Positions 10,401-18,282 of a DNA stretch of 24,963 nucleotides are shown here, piece by piece. The DNA lies in the NCBI GenBank assembly GCA_946478675.1, contig CAMLEF010000022.1, forward strand, positions 1 to 24,963. The letters run 5' to 3'. Each line of letters begins with the position of its first letter. Within the stretch, counting starts at the first letter, position 1. The notes under the pieces were generated by a model. It saw only the letters and a list, made by a program, of their open reading frames with translations, was not told the origin of the DNA and searched no databases. This DNA comes from an uncultured Flavobacteriales bacterium (lineage in GTDB: Bacteria > Bacteroidota > Bacteroidia > Palsa-965). The translations under genes and the position numbers were made by a program.

Positions 10401-10637
10401 AAAACTTTTGAACACCTTTCCATCGAAACGGCTGACTCCTCCCTGCGTGCCGAACCACATATAGCCGCGGCTGTCGAGGAAAATGGTTTTGACGATGGAA
10501 TTAACGAGCCCGTCGCGGGTGCCGTAGACTTTGAAGTTGTACTGTTGTGCAAAACCCGGAAACAGGACCAGGCAACCCGCGAGGAGAAAAATGCATCTGC
10601 TCAGCAGTCGGATGGGGTTGCGGAAAATTCCTGTCAT
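7434..10637 (-). CDS. Two-component regulator propeller sensor with SpoIIE (PP2C-type) phosphatase output
   Basis: The 1067-aa protein begins at the ATG at 10637, giving a signal peptide ending GFAQ near residue 31. The extra 17 residues of the longer frame lie upstream of the promoter. Next comes a long series of Reg_prop repeats of the form DSRGYMWFGTQGGVSRFDGK / DGLPGNDI, enough for two stacked periplasmic beta-propellers. They are followed by a Y_Y_Y domain (GLDADWSPL to FKVKAINRDGFWS), one transmembrane helix (about 762-782), a coiled coil (785-825) and a cytoplasmic SpoIIE phosphatase domain. Metal ligands are all present: D860 in SGDFYW, D877 in DCTGHGVPGAF, D1005 in FSDGYPD, and D1058-D1059. 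It should sense an envelope ligand and dephosphorylate a cytoplasmic Ser/Thr-phosphorylated partner such as an anti-anti-sigma factor; none is encoded in the window. Confidence 0.92.
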   Translation of the reverse strand: MTGIFRNPIRLLSRCIFLLAGCLVLFPGFAQQYNFKVYGTRDGLVNSIVKTIFLDSRGYMWFGTQGGVSRFDGKVFKSFTEKDGLPGNDITTINEDKSGNIWIGTYGFGVALYDGMKFTVYNDSSGLPNNTVYAIFPDEAGDMWITTFGGGIAKFDSKAKKFQVFSSATGLQTDKFLKGAPGNSGNLWFGTRGKGIYRYDGKNFTNYSSADGLTASSYYSVYTDTKGRTWLGSTSKGIDIIEKDYSIHHLPIAEIEGDLISGIIEDRHGNFWIAGKQGLYKYNDHDPMLFTEKHGLPSNSILSLAEDRDGNIWVGTTAGVCLFRNEAVVTYADKEGLTRKNVTAFFTDSKGDKFIGMSGGGVALLDSNRVMPLDIPELNEQVVITFCEDNNGRVWVGCDNNESGIVVLENAGGKWKKYKAFSNIGNAVVKTVPRIIRDRDGNLWLACYGAGLICISPDEKSVQYTDSTGLPTNNVLTVYEDRRGNIWVGTLQGGVVKISHERQFTYFTEKEGLGDNSVWCITGDQLGNIFFGTNDNGISCYDGKRFVNISAREGICSDLVYALLTDDKNRLWVGTDKGVNRISFGKDFAMTMARFFGENDGLRGTEISQNALFIDNGNVIWMGTNEGLIRYQQKYDYINDNPPRLELTALRLFYQPADWTKMGFGVDPRTGLPVKPEFSWKDNHLTFDFQALTTDNVKYQFMLEGLDADWSPLTTTTSAVYTNIPPGKNYVFKVKAINRDGFWSKEILSYSFAINPPFWQTWWFYSLLALVAAGSIFVFIRWRTARLQKEKKVLEDKVQERTQELRVANDQLSVAYTDIKDSINYAKRIQQAILPLEQEVRKELPDHFIFFRPRDVVSGDFYWYYPKGDNVFFAAVDCTGHGVPGAFMSIIGNSLLHEIMNETQLTSTAQILNLLRDKLIMALRQTGADAESKDGMDMVLCCFNKTSRTLTFSGANNPLYLISNGELHEFKSNKQPIGVYGDEIKPFTEKTITLNDGDLVYIFSDGYPDQFGGVKGKKYLYTRFKETLVEMQRLGMPEQYKHLETKFLEWKGENEQVDDVLVMGFRF

Positions 10638-10643
10638 GGTGAA

Positions 10644-10651
10644 CAAAAGTA
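10644..10651 (-). promoter_or_regulatory. Bacteroidota -7 element (TACTTTTG) for the phosphatase sensor
   Basis: The minus strand reads TACTTTTG, an exact match, ending 6 nt before the chosen ATG. A TTG about 21 nt upstream (in TTTTTGGG) could serve as -33. The spacing implies a 5' UTR of only a few bases. Confidence 0.5.
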
Positions 10652-10807
10652 GAATTCCAACGATCAAAAACCCAAAAATGAGGCGCACGCGTCGCGATAA
10701 CGATCCTTTTTCTGTGTTTTTGCGCCCCCTTTTTCCCGCGAATTCTCAACCAGAACCACCATCCATCCAGACCTTGCCTGCATCTTTTCAACAGCCGGTC
10801 CAAAGGG

Positions 10808-10838
10808 TTGCCCGGCGTACCCTATTTACCTAATTTAG
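10808..10838 (+). promoter_or_regulatory. Candidate promoter of the giant adhesin gene (TTG-N20-TAATTTAG)
   Basis: TTG at 10808-10810 and TAATTTAG at 10831-10838 are 20 nt apart, fitting the Bacteroidota -33/-7 arrangement with one mismatch in the last two bases of TAnnTTTG. Start would be near 10842, giving a 5' UTR of about 57 nt. The 262-nt gap 10638-10899 also holds the divergent promoter of the phosphatase sensor and nothing else I can recognise. Confidence 0.5.
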
Positions 10839-10899
10839 CAGCCCTTTCGTCTTTAAAACCTGCGCATTCATCTACGCCCCTCACCCATTCATTGAAGAA

Positions 10900-13800
10900 A
10901 TGAAGAAAAACTACCTCCTCCAATTGCTCTTCGTTTTTGCCGGATTCCTGCTCGCTTCCGGCGCGTTCGCCCAGACGGCGTCGAGCAACATTACCTTCAC
11001 CAACCTGAACACGACTTCCTACACGATCAGCTGGACCAACGGCTCGGGCGTGGGACGTATCGTGGTGCTGCGGGCTTCCCCCAACAGCATTGCTTACCCG
11101 GTGAACAACACCAACTATTCCGCGAGCACCTCGTTCGGTTCGGGCAGCAACCTCGGCAACAGCAACTACGTCGTTTATAAAGGAACCGGCAGCTCCATTA
11201 CGGTCACGAACCTTTCGACGTACACGTATTATTACGTTACGATCTTCGAATACACGGGACTTTCCACGTCTCCGACATTCCAGACGAGCCCGTACGGTTC
11301 TTCCGGCCATTACACGCTCGCCGCTTCACCGACGGTCCAGGTTACGGGCCTGACGGCGACGAACATCACCAACAACTCGGCTTCGCTTTCATGGACGAAC
11401 GGCAACGGCGCCTACACGCTGGAAACGCTGAAAGCCGCCACGACGAACACCAACCTTCCCTCCGACGGCACGGTTTATTCCTCGAGCAGCAATTTCGGCA
11501 CCGGCTCCCCGGTAGGCGGCAGTCCTTACAGTTATGTGACCGCCAACACGGGCGGCAACTCTTCCAGTGTTTCCGGGTTGAATCCGCAGACGGACTATGT
11601 GGCGGCAGCGTTCACGTACAACGGTCTTTCCGGCGGACAGAACTACCTGACGACTTCCGTTCCGACGGATGGATTTACGACGCTGGCCAACCAGCCGACG
11701 ACGTACGCTTCGAACCTCAACTTTACGGATATCGAAGACGACGCGATGACGATCAGCTGGCTGAATGCGACTTCGGGCGGTGGTTCCTATCACCTGGTGC
11801 TCGTGAACAGCACTTCCGCCAGCGATGCGCCGATTGACGGTTCGATTTATACCGCCAGCTCAACGTATGGCAGCGGCAGCCTCATCGGTTCCAGCTATGT
11901 CGTTTACGCGGGTTCCGGCAATGCGGTGCGCGTCACCAACCTGCCTTCCATGGAAACGGAATACAGGGTGATGGTGTACGAATACAACGGCGGCACCGGC
12001 ACGTTCAACAACACGACAAATTACCTGGCGACACCGCTCGCGGGTTACCAGTATACGAATGCGACGCATCCCGGCACGGCTTCTTCCAACGTGACGTTCA
12101 CCAACATCAACCCGACCAGCGTGCAGGTCAACTGGACACCGGGCACGGGACAATCGCGCATCGTGACGGCAAGAGCGGGGCACCGGCAAACGGCGCTTGC
12201 TTTCGACGGCGTCAACGATTATGTGAACGTTCCTTACAACAGCGCGCTGCAACCGACCGCCGCCGTTACGCTCGAATGTTGGGTGTACCGCGCCAACTGG
12301 GCCGCATCGGCGCCGCTGCAGTATTATGCGGGCAACGCAGAATCCGGCGGTTATTGCATCCTGCATACCGGGCAATACATTTACACGTACGCTTACCGCA
12401 ACAACAGCTGGGGCTCTTCCGCTTTCTCAGTGGCGCATCTCACCTCCGGCTGGCACCATATCGCGATGACTTATGACGGGCGTTACCTGCGGAGTTACGT
12501 GGACGGCGCTTATTACGCGATTAACGATGCGGGCGCGAACTATCCGATCCAGTACACGTATTCCAACCCGTTCATCATCGGCGCGGATGCCGGCAGCTCG
12601 GCGGTGTATGGTTATTATTCCGATGCTATCATCGATGAAGTGCGCGTCTGGAATACCGCGAACTCGCAGTATACGATCCAGTACAACAAAAACCGTTCGA
12701 TGCTCGGCAATGAAAACGGTCTTGTTGCCGAATGGCGATTCGATGACGGCTACGCGGCTTCTTCCACCGCGCTCAATTCCGACGTCAACACCAACACTAC
12801 GCTGAACGGAACGTTGATGAACATGACCACCACTGCCGCATCTTCGTTCACGGGTACCAGCGGCTGGGTGAATTCGAATTCACCGGTGAATGCCCCGGTC
12901 GATTTCTACAGCTACACGTACAGCACCACATTTGCCGGCGGATCGGCAGTGGGCCAGCCGTACTATACCATCGTGAGCGGTCCCGGCGGCGGATCGGTGA
13001 CCGTACTCGGACTTACGCCCGGAACGTGGTACGATTTCAACATTTACGAATACGATGAAGATGCGCCGCAATTCTACAATTACGTCACGGCACCGATGGC
13101 GACCGGCGAAGTACAAACTGCCGCAGGAGCCGTTCCGACGATTACTTCTTTCACTCCGCTGACGGGACCTGTGGGCACGGTGGTAACGATCACCGGAACC
13201 AACTTCAGCCCGTATACGTACCTCAACACCGTTTATTTCGGAGCAACGAAAGCAACGGTTACCGCAGCAACGGCAACGACACTGACGGTTGTTGTTCCTT
13301 ATGGCGCCAACTACAACCCGATCACCGTTGAAGTAAGCGGCATGACCGGTACAGCACCGCGCGAGTTTATCGTCACGTCATCCTGCGCAGCGGCGATCAA
13401 CACTTCGTCGTTTACCGCTTCGACGCAATCGACGAGCAGCACGGCTTATGGTTTCGGCGTGAAGGATACGGACGGCGACGGCAAATCGGATCTCGAAGTA
13501 ACCGGGTACACCGGCGGTTCGTTCACCACGCTGAAAGGTTCGTCGGTGAACGGAACGATTCCCCCGGCCTTCTCGACATTGAACTACACGACCGGCAGCA
13601 ACCCGTATTACCTCGAAGTAGCCGACGTCGATTGCGATGCGAAGAACGACGTGCTGACGACGAGCCTCTCCGGCGATTTCTTCTCGGTACATCGCGGCGC
13701 AGCCAGCAGTTTCTTCACCGTTCCGCGTTACGACTTCCCGACACTCAGCTCGCCCTGCATGGTAAAAACCGGCGACATCGACGGTGACGGCAAGCTCGAC

Positions 13801-16800
13801 GTGGTCATTTCGTACAGCAGCAACAACTACATTTCCGTTTTCCGCAACACCGGCTCCGTAGCCGCTCCTGATTTTGCAGCGCGCCAGGACATCAGCGTCG
13901 GCGCTGTGCAACCGTTTGCGCTCGTGGTTCGCGACTTCGACATGGACGGCAAAGCGGACATTGCTTTCGGTGAAGGCAACAGCGCAACTATCGGCGTGTT
14001 CCGCAGCACGAGCACGGCAGGTTCGATCTCTTTCGGGGTGATGCAAACGTTCGCCGCCAGCACGGGCAACATTAACGGCATAGCCACCGGCGACTTCAAC
14101 CTCGACGGCAAACCGGATCTCGCGATCGTGCAAACGACGAACATGCTGCGACTCTTCAGCAACTCGTCGACTTCCGGCAACATCAACTTCTCGCTGGGTT
14201 CTTCGATTGCAACGGCCGCATCCAACCCCTACGCGGTTGCGTGCAACGACCTCGATGGCGACGGACGCGTAGATGTGGTCGTCGGTTATCTCTCGGCGAA
14301 TACCGTTTCCGTTTATGAAGCGACCGGCAGCTTCGGTTTTGCTCCGCGCGTGGACCTCACCACTTCGGGATCACAAACTACCGCGCTCGGCATCGGCGAC
14401 TTTAACCAGGACGGTAAATCGGACATCGTCGCTTCTACCGGTTCGACGACGCTGAACGTTCTTTCCAACAACATGAACCCGCTCGCGTCAGAACCGACAT
14501 CGCCGTCCACCGGTTTGTCGATCTCCGGCATCACGCAAACTTCGATGACGCTGAACTTCACGCCCGGCACGGGTGCTAACCGCATCGTCGTTGCAAAGCA
14601 GGGTGGCTCCGTCAACGTTTATCCTGCAGACGGAACGAACTACACCGGCAACAGTGTCTTCGGTTCCGGTTCCGATCTCGGCGGCGGCATCTATTGCGTT
14701 TACAACGGCAACAGCAACTCCGTTACGGTAACGAACCTGCAATCGAATACTTATTACTACTTCGCCGTGTTCGAATACAACGGTACGACCTGCACGGCCA
14801 ACTACCTCACGTCGTCCTTTGCTTCTGCGAATACGGCCACGCTGAACACGCCGCCGACGCTCGCAGCAATTTCCAACCCGGCTTCGGTTTGCCAGAACTC
14901 CGGTTTGCAATCAGTAAACTTCAGCGGTGTCGGAACCGGCGCTGCGAATGAAACGCAAACGATGACGGTGACGGCGACTTCGAACAACACGTCGCTGATC
15001 CCGAACCCAACTGTTTCGTACACGTCTCCGAATACGGCGGGCACGCTGAGCTACACGCCGGTGCTGAACGCAACGGGCACTGCAACGATTACTGTTACGG
15101 TAAATGACGGCGCTTCGAACAACGCAACGACAACACAAACGTTCGTTGTGACGGTCAACGCACCCCCGACGACCTCGAACGCGGGACCGAACCAGCAGAT
15201 CTGTACGGCTACCGCAACGCTCGGTGCAAACGCGCCTTCTGTAGGAACGGGAACCTGGTCGATCGTGTATACGTCGAACGTCGCCATTACTACGGCGAAC
15301 CTCGGCAACGTGAACATCCCCACGACTACGCTGACGGGTTTGACGGTGGGTGACTCTGTGCGACTCGCGTGGACGATCTCCAGCCCGCCCTGCTCGCCTT
15401 CGGTCAGCTACGTGAGCATCAAGCGCGGCACCTGTCCGTTGACGGCAGGATTTACCTGGTCGCCGAACTCGGTTTGCGCAACGCCGCTCCAGATCAACAG
15501 CATCAATTTCACGGACGCTTCTTTCGCACCGAGCTCGACGATCACTTCCTGGAGCTGGTCGTTCACCGGCCCGACAACAGTAAGCCCGGCTAACTCGAGC
15601 CAGCAGAACCCGTCGAACATTCAGTTCACCGGCCCGGGCACGTTCACCGTTTCACTCACGATCAACGATAACGTCGGCGGCAACAGCACCACGACGCAAT
15701 TCATCACGATCAACCCGTACCCGGCCGGCGCTGGTACCATCTCCGGTGCGACGTCCGTTTGCCAGGGACAAAACGGTGTGACGTATTCCGTGCTTCCGAT
15801 CGCGAACGCTACGAGCTACAACTGGCTGCTGCCTTCCGGCGCAAACATTATTAACGGCGCAGGAACATCCACGATCATCGTCGACTTTGGTGCCAACGCA
15901 GTTTCCGGACCGGTGCAGGTGCAGGGCATCAACTCCTGCGGCGCCGGTGCAGCTTCGCCGGTTTACAACGTAACAGTGAACCCGCTGCCGGGCGCAACGA
16001 CGAACATCTTCGGGCCCGCTTCGGTTTGCCAGGGACAAAACAACGTCATGTTCCGCACGCCGTCGATCGCCAACGCCAGCGGTTATTCCTGGACACTGCC
16101 CAGCGGCGCAACGATCAACGGCAACCCGAGCAACGATACGATCTACGTCAACTTCTCGAACAGCGCAGTCAGCGGTCCTGTGAACGTAACCGGCACGAAC
16201 GGTTGCGGAAGCGGTACGTCGTCTGTTGTGTTCAACCTCACGGTTAACCCGCTGCCGGATCCTGCAGGAACGATCACCACCAACCAGAGCGGTATCGTTT
16301 GCCAGGGACAAACTTCCGTCACCTACTCCATCACAGCGCTGAACAATACCAGCTATTATCTCTGGACGCTGCCGGTCGGTGCCAGCATTGTTTCCGGCGA
16401 CAGCACCAACGCGATCACCGTCGACTACAATACGTCTGCCGCTTCAGGCAACGTAATGGTATACGGCGTAAATGGCTGCGGCAACGGAACTGCGGCGACA
16501 CTCCCGGTAACGATCGCTCCGCTGCCTGCTGCTGCTACTGCAGTAACCGGGCAGGACACGGTTTGCCAGGGTGAGTTCGGCGTGAACTTCTTCACCAGCT
16601 CCATCAGCGGCGCAACTTCTTACGTGTGGTCGTTGCCGGGAGGCGCATCCATCTCTTCGGGCAACAACACCAACTCGATCTTCGTCGACTTCGGATTGAA
16701 TGCGACGAACGGTTCGGTGGTCGTTTACGGTCAGAACGCCTGCGGAAGCGGCACGTCATCTGCGGCCTTCAACGTCATCGTGAAGCCGTTGCCGGATAGC

Positions 16801-18195
16801 GCAGGAACGGTGAACGGACCGACTGCCGTTTGCCAGGGACAAACCGGCGTCACCTTCAGCGTGCCGTCGATTGCGAATGCGGTAAATTACAACTGGTATC
16901 TCCCGCCCGGCGCAACGATAACGGCCGGCAACAACACGAACAACATCACCGTTGATTTCAGCACGACGGCAGTTTCCGGACAAGTTTATGTCATCGGTGG
17001 AAACACCTGCGGTAACGGCGGCTCTTCCGACACGATCAACCTCGTGGTGAACCCGCTTCCGGATGCTGCAGCAAGCATCAGCGGTCCGTCGAACCTGGCG
17101 ATCTGCCCGCTTGCTACCGGCATCGTTTATTCCGTTCCGTCCGTCAACAACGCGACGTATTATGTCTGGTCATTGCCGGCAGGTGCGACGATCGTTGCCG
17201 GTGACAGCACCAATACGATCACGGTTGATTTCGCTGCTGCGGCTTCGTCCGGTGCGGTAACGGTTTACGGCGCGAATGCCTGCGGTACGGGCGCATCTTC
17301 TTCGCTCAACTTCACGTTTGCGACGGTCACGCCGGTGGACATCTGCATGGTCACCGTCGACGGCAACTCGGTTTACAACCACGTGATCTGGGACAAACCG
17401 ATCGTCACCGACATCGATTCGTTCCGCATTTATCGCGAGATCACGAGCAACAACTACACGCACATCGGTTCTGTACCGTATGATTCGCTGAGCGTATACG
17501 TCGATTCGGTTTACGTTCCGACGGCCGATCCGAACACGACGTATTTCCGCTACAAACTTTCGGCAGTGGATTCCTGCGGAAACGAAAGCGTGCTCAGCCA
17601 GCATCACCGCACGCTGTTCCTCCAGGCGAACGTCGGACTCGGCGGCGTGGTGAACCTGAACTGGAGCCTGTACGAAGGTGCCAGCGTCGACTACTACCGC
17701 ATCCTGCGCGACAGCACCGGCCTCGGCAACTGGCAGGTGATCGACTCTGTCCCGGGAACGACAAACTTGTACACGGACAACAACCCGCCGCAATCGGCAT
17801 CGGTGCTCGACATCCGTTACAAGCTGCAAACCGTGTGGACCACCAGCTGCAGTCCGTCGCGCAACATCGTGACGTCGGAATCGAACCTGAAAGACGTTCC
17901 GATCGCAGCGTTCTCCGTGCATGAAAATGCGCTCGGGCAACAGGTGAGCATCTTCCCGAACCCGTCCGACGGCAACTTCACCATCAAGGCGCCGTACGCA
18001 TCGAACGGTTACACGATCACGGTATTCGACGGGCTCGGACAAATCGTTTACCGCAGCGAGATCGAAAGCAAGAACCTGCACCCCGGCGAGAACGTGATCA
18101 GTCTGCCGCTGGTCAACCTCGCGAAAGGCAGCTACGTCATGACGCTCGACAATCATCAAAGCGAGCCTGCGCATGAAAAGCTGATCATTCAGTAA
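10900..18195 (+). CDS. Giant multidomain T9SS-secreted adhesin-like protein
   Basis: The 2431-aa product starts with a signal peptide ending SGAFAQ (~residue 25). In order I see: four FN3-like repeats of a family marked by WTNG/WTPGTG--RIV and FEY(N/T)G (about 28-740), the fourth split by a LamG-like domain (about 428-660, with AFDGVNDYV, GWHHIAMTYDG and IDEVRVWN); an IPT/TIG domain (745-827); seven FG-GAP/VCBS repeats with DxDGDGKxD calcium-type loops (829-1191); a fifth FN3-like repeat (1195-1310); a cadherin-like domain (1317-1423); a Cys-containing PKD-like unit and a PKD domain (1424-1605); six PKD-like repeats of 88-91 aa (1607-2145); two further FN3-type domains; and a type A T9SS tail from ~2348 (VSIFPNPSDGNFTI to KLIIQ). 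No catalytic domain is evident, so a role in adhesion, biofilm matrix or polymer binding is inferred. It is monocistronic, ending in a bidirectional terminator. Confidence 0.92.
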   Translation: MKKNYLLQLLFVFAGFLLASGAFAQTASSNITFTNLNTTSYTISWTNGSGVGRIVVLRASPNSIAYPVNNTNYSASTSFGSGSNLGNSNYVVYKGTGSSITVTNLSTYTYYYVTIFEYTGLSTSPTFQTSPYGSSGHYTLAASPTVQVTGLTATNITNNSASLSWTNGNGAYTLETLKAATTNTNLPSDGTVYSSSSNFGTGSPVGGSPYSYVTANTGGNSSSVSGLNPQTDYVAAAFTYNGLSGGQNYLTTSVPTDGFTTLANQPTTYASNLNFTDIEDDAMTISWLNATSGGGSYHLVLVNSTSASDAPIDGSIYTASSTYGSGSLIGSSYVVYAGSGNAVRVTNLPSMETEYRVMVYEYNGGTGTFNNTTNYLATPLAGYQYTNATHPGTASSNVTFTNINPTSVQVNWTPGTGQSRIVTARAGHRQTALAFDGVNDYVNVPYNSALQPTAAVTLECWVYRANWAASAPLQYYAGNAESGGYCILHTGQYIYTYAYRNNSWGSSAFSVAHLTSGWHHIAMTYDGRYLRSYVDGAYYAINDAGANYPIQYTYSNPFIIGADAGSSAVYGYYSDAIIDEVRVWNTANSQYTIQYNKNRSMLGNENGLVAEWRFDDGYAASSTALNSDVNTNTTLNGTLMNMTTTAASSFTGTSGWVNSNSPVNAPVDFYSYTYSTTFAGGSAVGQPYYTIVSGPGGGSVTVLGLTPGTWYDFNIYEYDEDAPQFYNYVTAPMATGEVQTAAGAVPTITSFTPLTGPVGTVVTITGTNFSPYTYLNTVYFGATKATVTAATATTLTVVVPYGANYNPITVEVSGMTGTAPREFIVTSSCAAAINTSSFTASTQSTSSTAYGFGVKDTDGDGKSDLEVTGYTGGSFTTLKGSSVNGTIPPAFSTLNYTTGSNPYYLEVADVDCDAKNDVLTTSLSGDFFSVHRGAASSFFTVPRYDFPTLSSPCMVKTGDIDGDGKLDVVISYSSNNYISVFRNTGSVAAPDFAARQDISVGAVQPFALVVRDFDMDGKADIAFGEGNSATIGVFRSTSTAGSISFGVMQTFAASTGNINGIATGDFNLDGKPDLAIVQTTNMLRLFSNSSTSGNINFSLGSSIATAASNPYAVACNDLDGDGRVDVVVGYLSANTVSVYEATGSFGFAPRVDLTTSGSQTTALGIGDFNQDGKSDIVASTGSTTLNVLSNNMNPLASEPTSPSTGLSISGITQTSMTLNFTPGTGANRIVVAKQGGSVNVYPADGTNYTGNSVFGSGSDLGGGIYCVYNGNSNSVTVTNLQSNTYYYFAVFEYNGTTCTANYLTSSFASANTATLNTPPTLAAISNPASVCQNSGLQSVNFSGVGTGAANETQTMTVTATSNNTSLIPNPTVSYTSPNTAGTLSYTPVLNATGTATITVTVNDGASNNATTTQTFVVTVNAPPTTSNAGPNQQICTATATLGANAPSVGTGTWSIVYTSNVAITTANLGNVNIPTTTLTGLTVGDSVRLAWTISSPPCSPSVSYVSIKRGTCPLTAGFTWSPNSVCATPLQINSINFTDASFAPSSTITSWSWSFTGPTTVSPANSSQQNPSNIQFTGPGTFTVSLTINDNVGGNSTTTQFITINPYPAGAGTISGATSVCQGQNGVTYSVLPIANATSYNWLLPSGANIINGAGTSTIIVDFGANAVSGPVQVQGINSCGAGAASPVYNVTVNPLPGATTNIFGPASVCQGQNNVMFRTPSIANASGYSWTLPSGATINGNPSNDTIYVNFSNSAVSGPVNVTGTNGCGSGTSSVVFNLTVNPLPDPAGTITTNQSGIVCQGQTSVTYSITALNNTSYYLWTLPVGASIVSGDSTNAITVDYNTSAASGNVMVYGVNGCGNGTAATLPVTIAPLPAAATAVTGQDTVCQGEFGVNFFTSSISGATSYVWSLPGGASISSGNNTNSIFVDFGLNATNGSVVVYGQNACGSGTSSAAFNVIVKPLPDSAGTVNGPTAVCQGQTGVTFSVPSIANAVNYNWYLPPGATITAGNNTNNITVDFSTTAVSGQVYVIGGNTCGNGGSSDTINLVVNPLPDAAASISGPSNLAICPLATGIVYSVPSVNNATYYVWSLPAGATIVAGDSTNTITVDFAAAASSGAVTVYGANACGTGASSSLNFTFATVTPVDICMVTVDGNSVYNHVIWDKPIVTDIDSFRIYREITSNNYTHIGSVPYDSLSVYVDSVYVPTADPNTTYFRYKLSAVDSCGNESVLSQHHRTLFLQANVGLGGVVNLNWSLYEGASVDYYRILRDSTGLGNWQVIDSVPGTTNLYTDNNPPQSASVLDIRYKLQTVWTTSCSPSRNIVTSESNLKDVPIAAFSVHENALGQQVSIFPNPSDGNFTIKAPYASNGYTITVFDGLGQIVYRSEIESKNLHPGENVISLPLVNLAKGSYVMTLDNHQSEPAHEKLIIQ
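12181..12879 (+). other. LamG/concanavalin-like domain nested inside an FN3-like repeat
   Basis: Residues 428-660 of the adhesin carry the LamG hallmarks FDGVNDYVNVPY, VTLECWVY, GWHHIAMTYDG and DAIIDEVRVWN. Flanking residues read RIVTARAG before and NSPVNAPVD...TTFAGGSAVG after. Together these reconstruct one FN3-like repeat when compared with RIVVAKQG-GSVNVYPADG...SVFGSGSDLG at nucleotides 14581-14682. Confidence 0.7.
13384..14470 (+). repeat. Seven FG-GAP/VCBS repeats within the adhesin (probable complete beta-propeller)
   Basis: Seven loops occur in succession: DTDGDGKSDLE, DVDCDAKNDVL, DIDGDGKLDVV, DFDMDGKADIA, DFNLDGKPDLA, DLDGDGRVDVV, DFNQDGKSDIV. Spacing is roughly 45-60 residues. Seven such units usually build one integrin-alpha-like propeller binding Ca2+. 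The second loop (CDAKND) lacks the central DG and may be a weaker site. Confidence 0.8.
15718..17325 (+). repeat. Six tandem PKD-like repeats (88-91 codons) in the adhesin
   Basis: The anchor V-C-Q-G-(Q/E) starts at residues 1620, 1709, 1800, 1888 and 1977; the sixth unit has ICPLATG at 2068. Each unit continues with a (Y/F)xWxLPxGAxI strand and ends with an N-x-CG-x-G turn before NPLP. The two cysteines per unit probably form a disulphide. At the DNA level the anchor is nearly invariant (GTTTGCCAGGGACAAA in four of six units). Confidence 0.85.
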
Positions 18196-18214
18196 GGCAG
18201 AATTGGTTAAAACG

Positions 18215-18251
18215 AAAAGAGCCGGTGTAGCAATGCACCGGCTCTTTTTTT
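18215..18251. terminator. Bidirectional intrinsic terminator between adhesin and anti-sigma operon
   Basis: Perfect 13-nt arms (18215-18227, 18236-18248: AAAAGAGCCGGTG/CACCGGCTCTTTT) enclose an 8-nt loop. T-tracts are present on the plus strand (TTTTTTT) and the minus strand (TTTTCGTTTT), so it can serve both convergent transcripts. Confidence 0.88.
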
Positions 18252-18282
18252 GTGTGAATGGTTTTCCTGCGAAAGAAAATTT

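Noticed and set aside
10618..10688. Lipoprotein reading of the phosphatase sensor leader (Leu-Ala-Gly-Cys at residues 19-22)
   Set aside because: The hydrophobic stretch continues past the cysteine to a GFAQ cleavage site, which favours an ordinary signal peptide.
15757..17120. Regularly spaced direct DNA repeat as a mobile element or CRISPR
   Set aside because: The ~265-nt period is the coding unit of PKD-like domains, in frame throughout, so it is a protein repeat.
17170..18174. 334-codon open frame antisense to the adhesin's 3' end
   Set aside because: Opposite the conserved T9SS tail and FN3 domains; the Arg/Val/Asp-rich product has no motif or start context.
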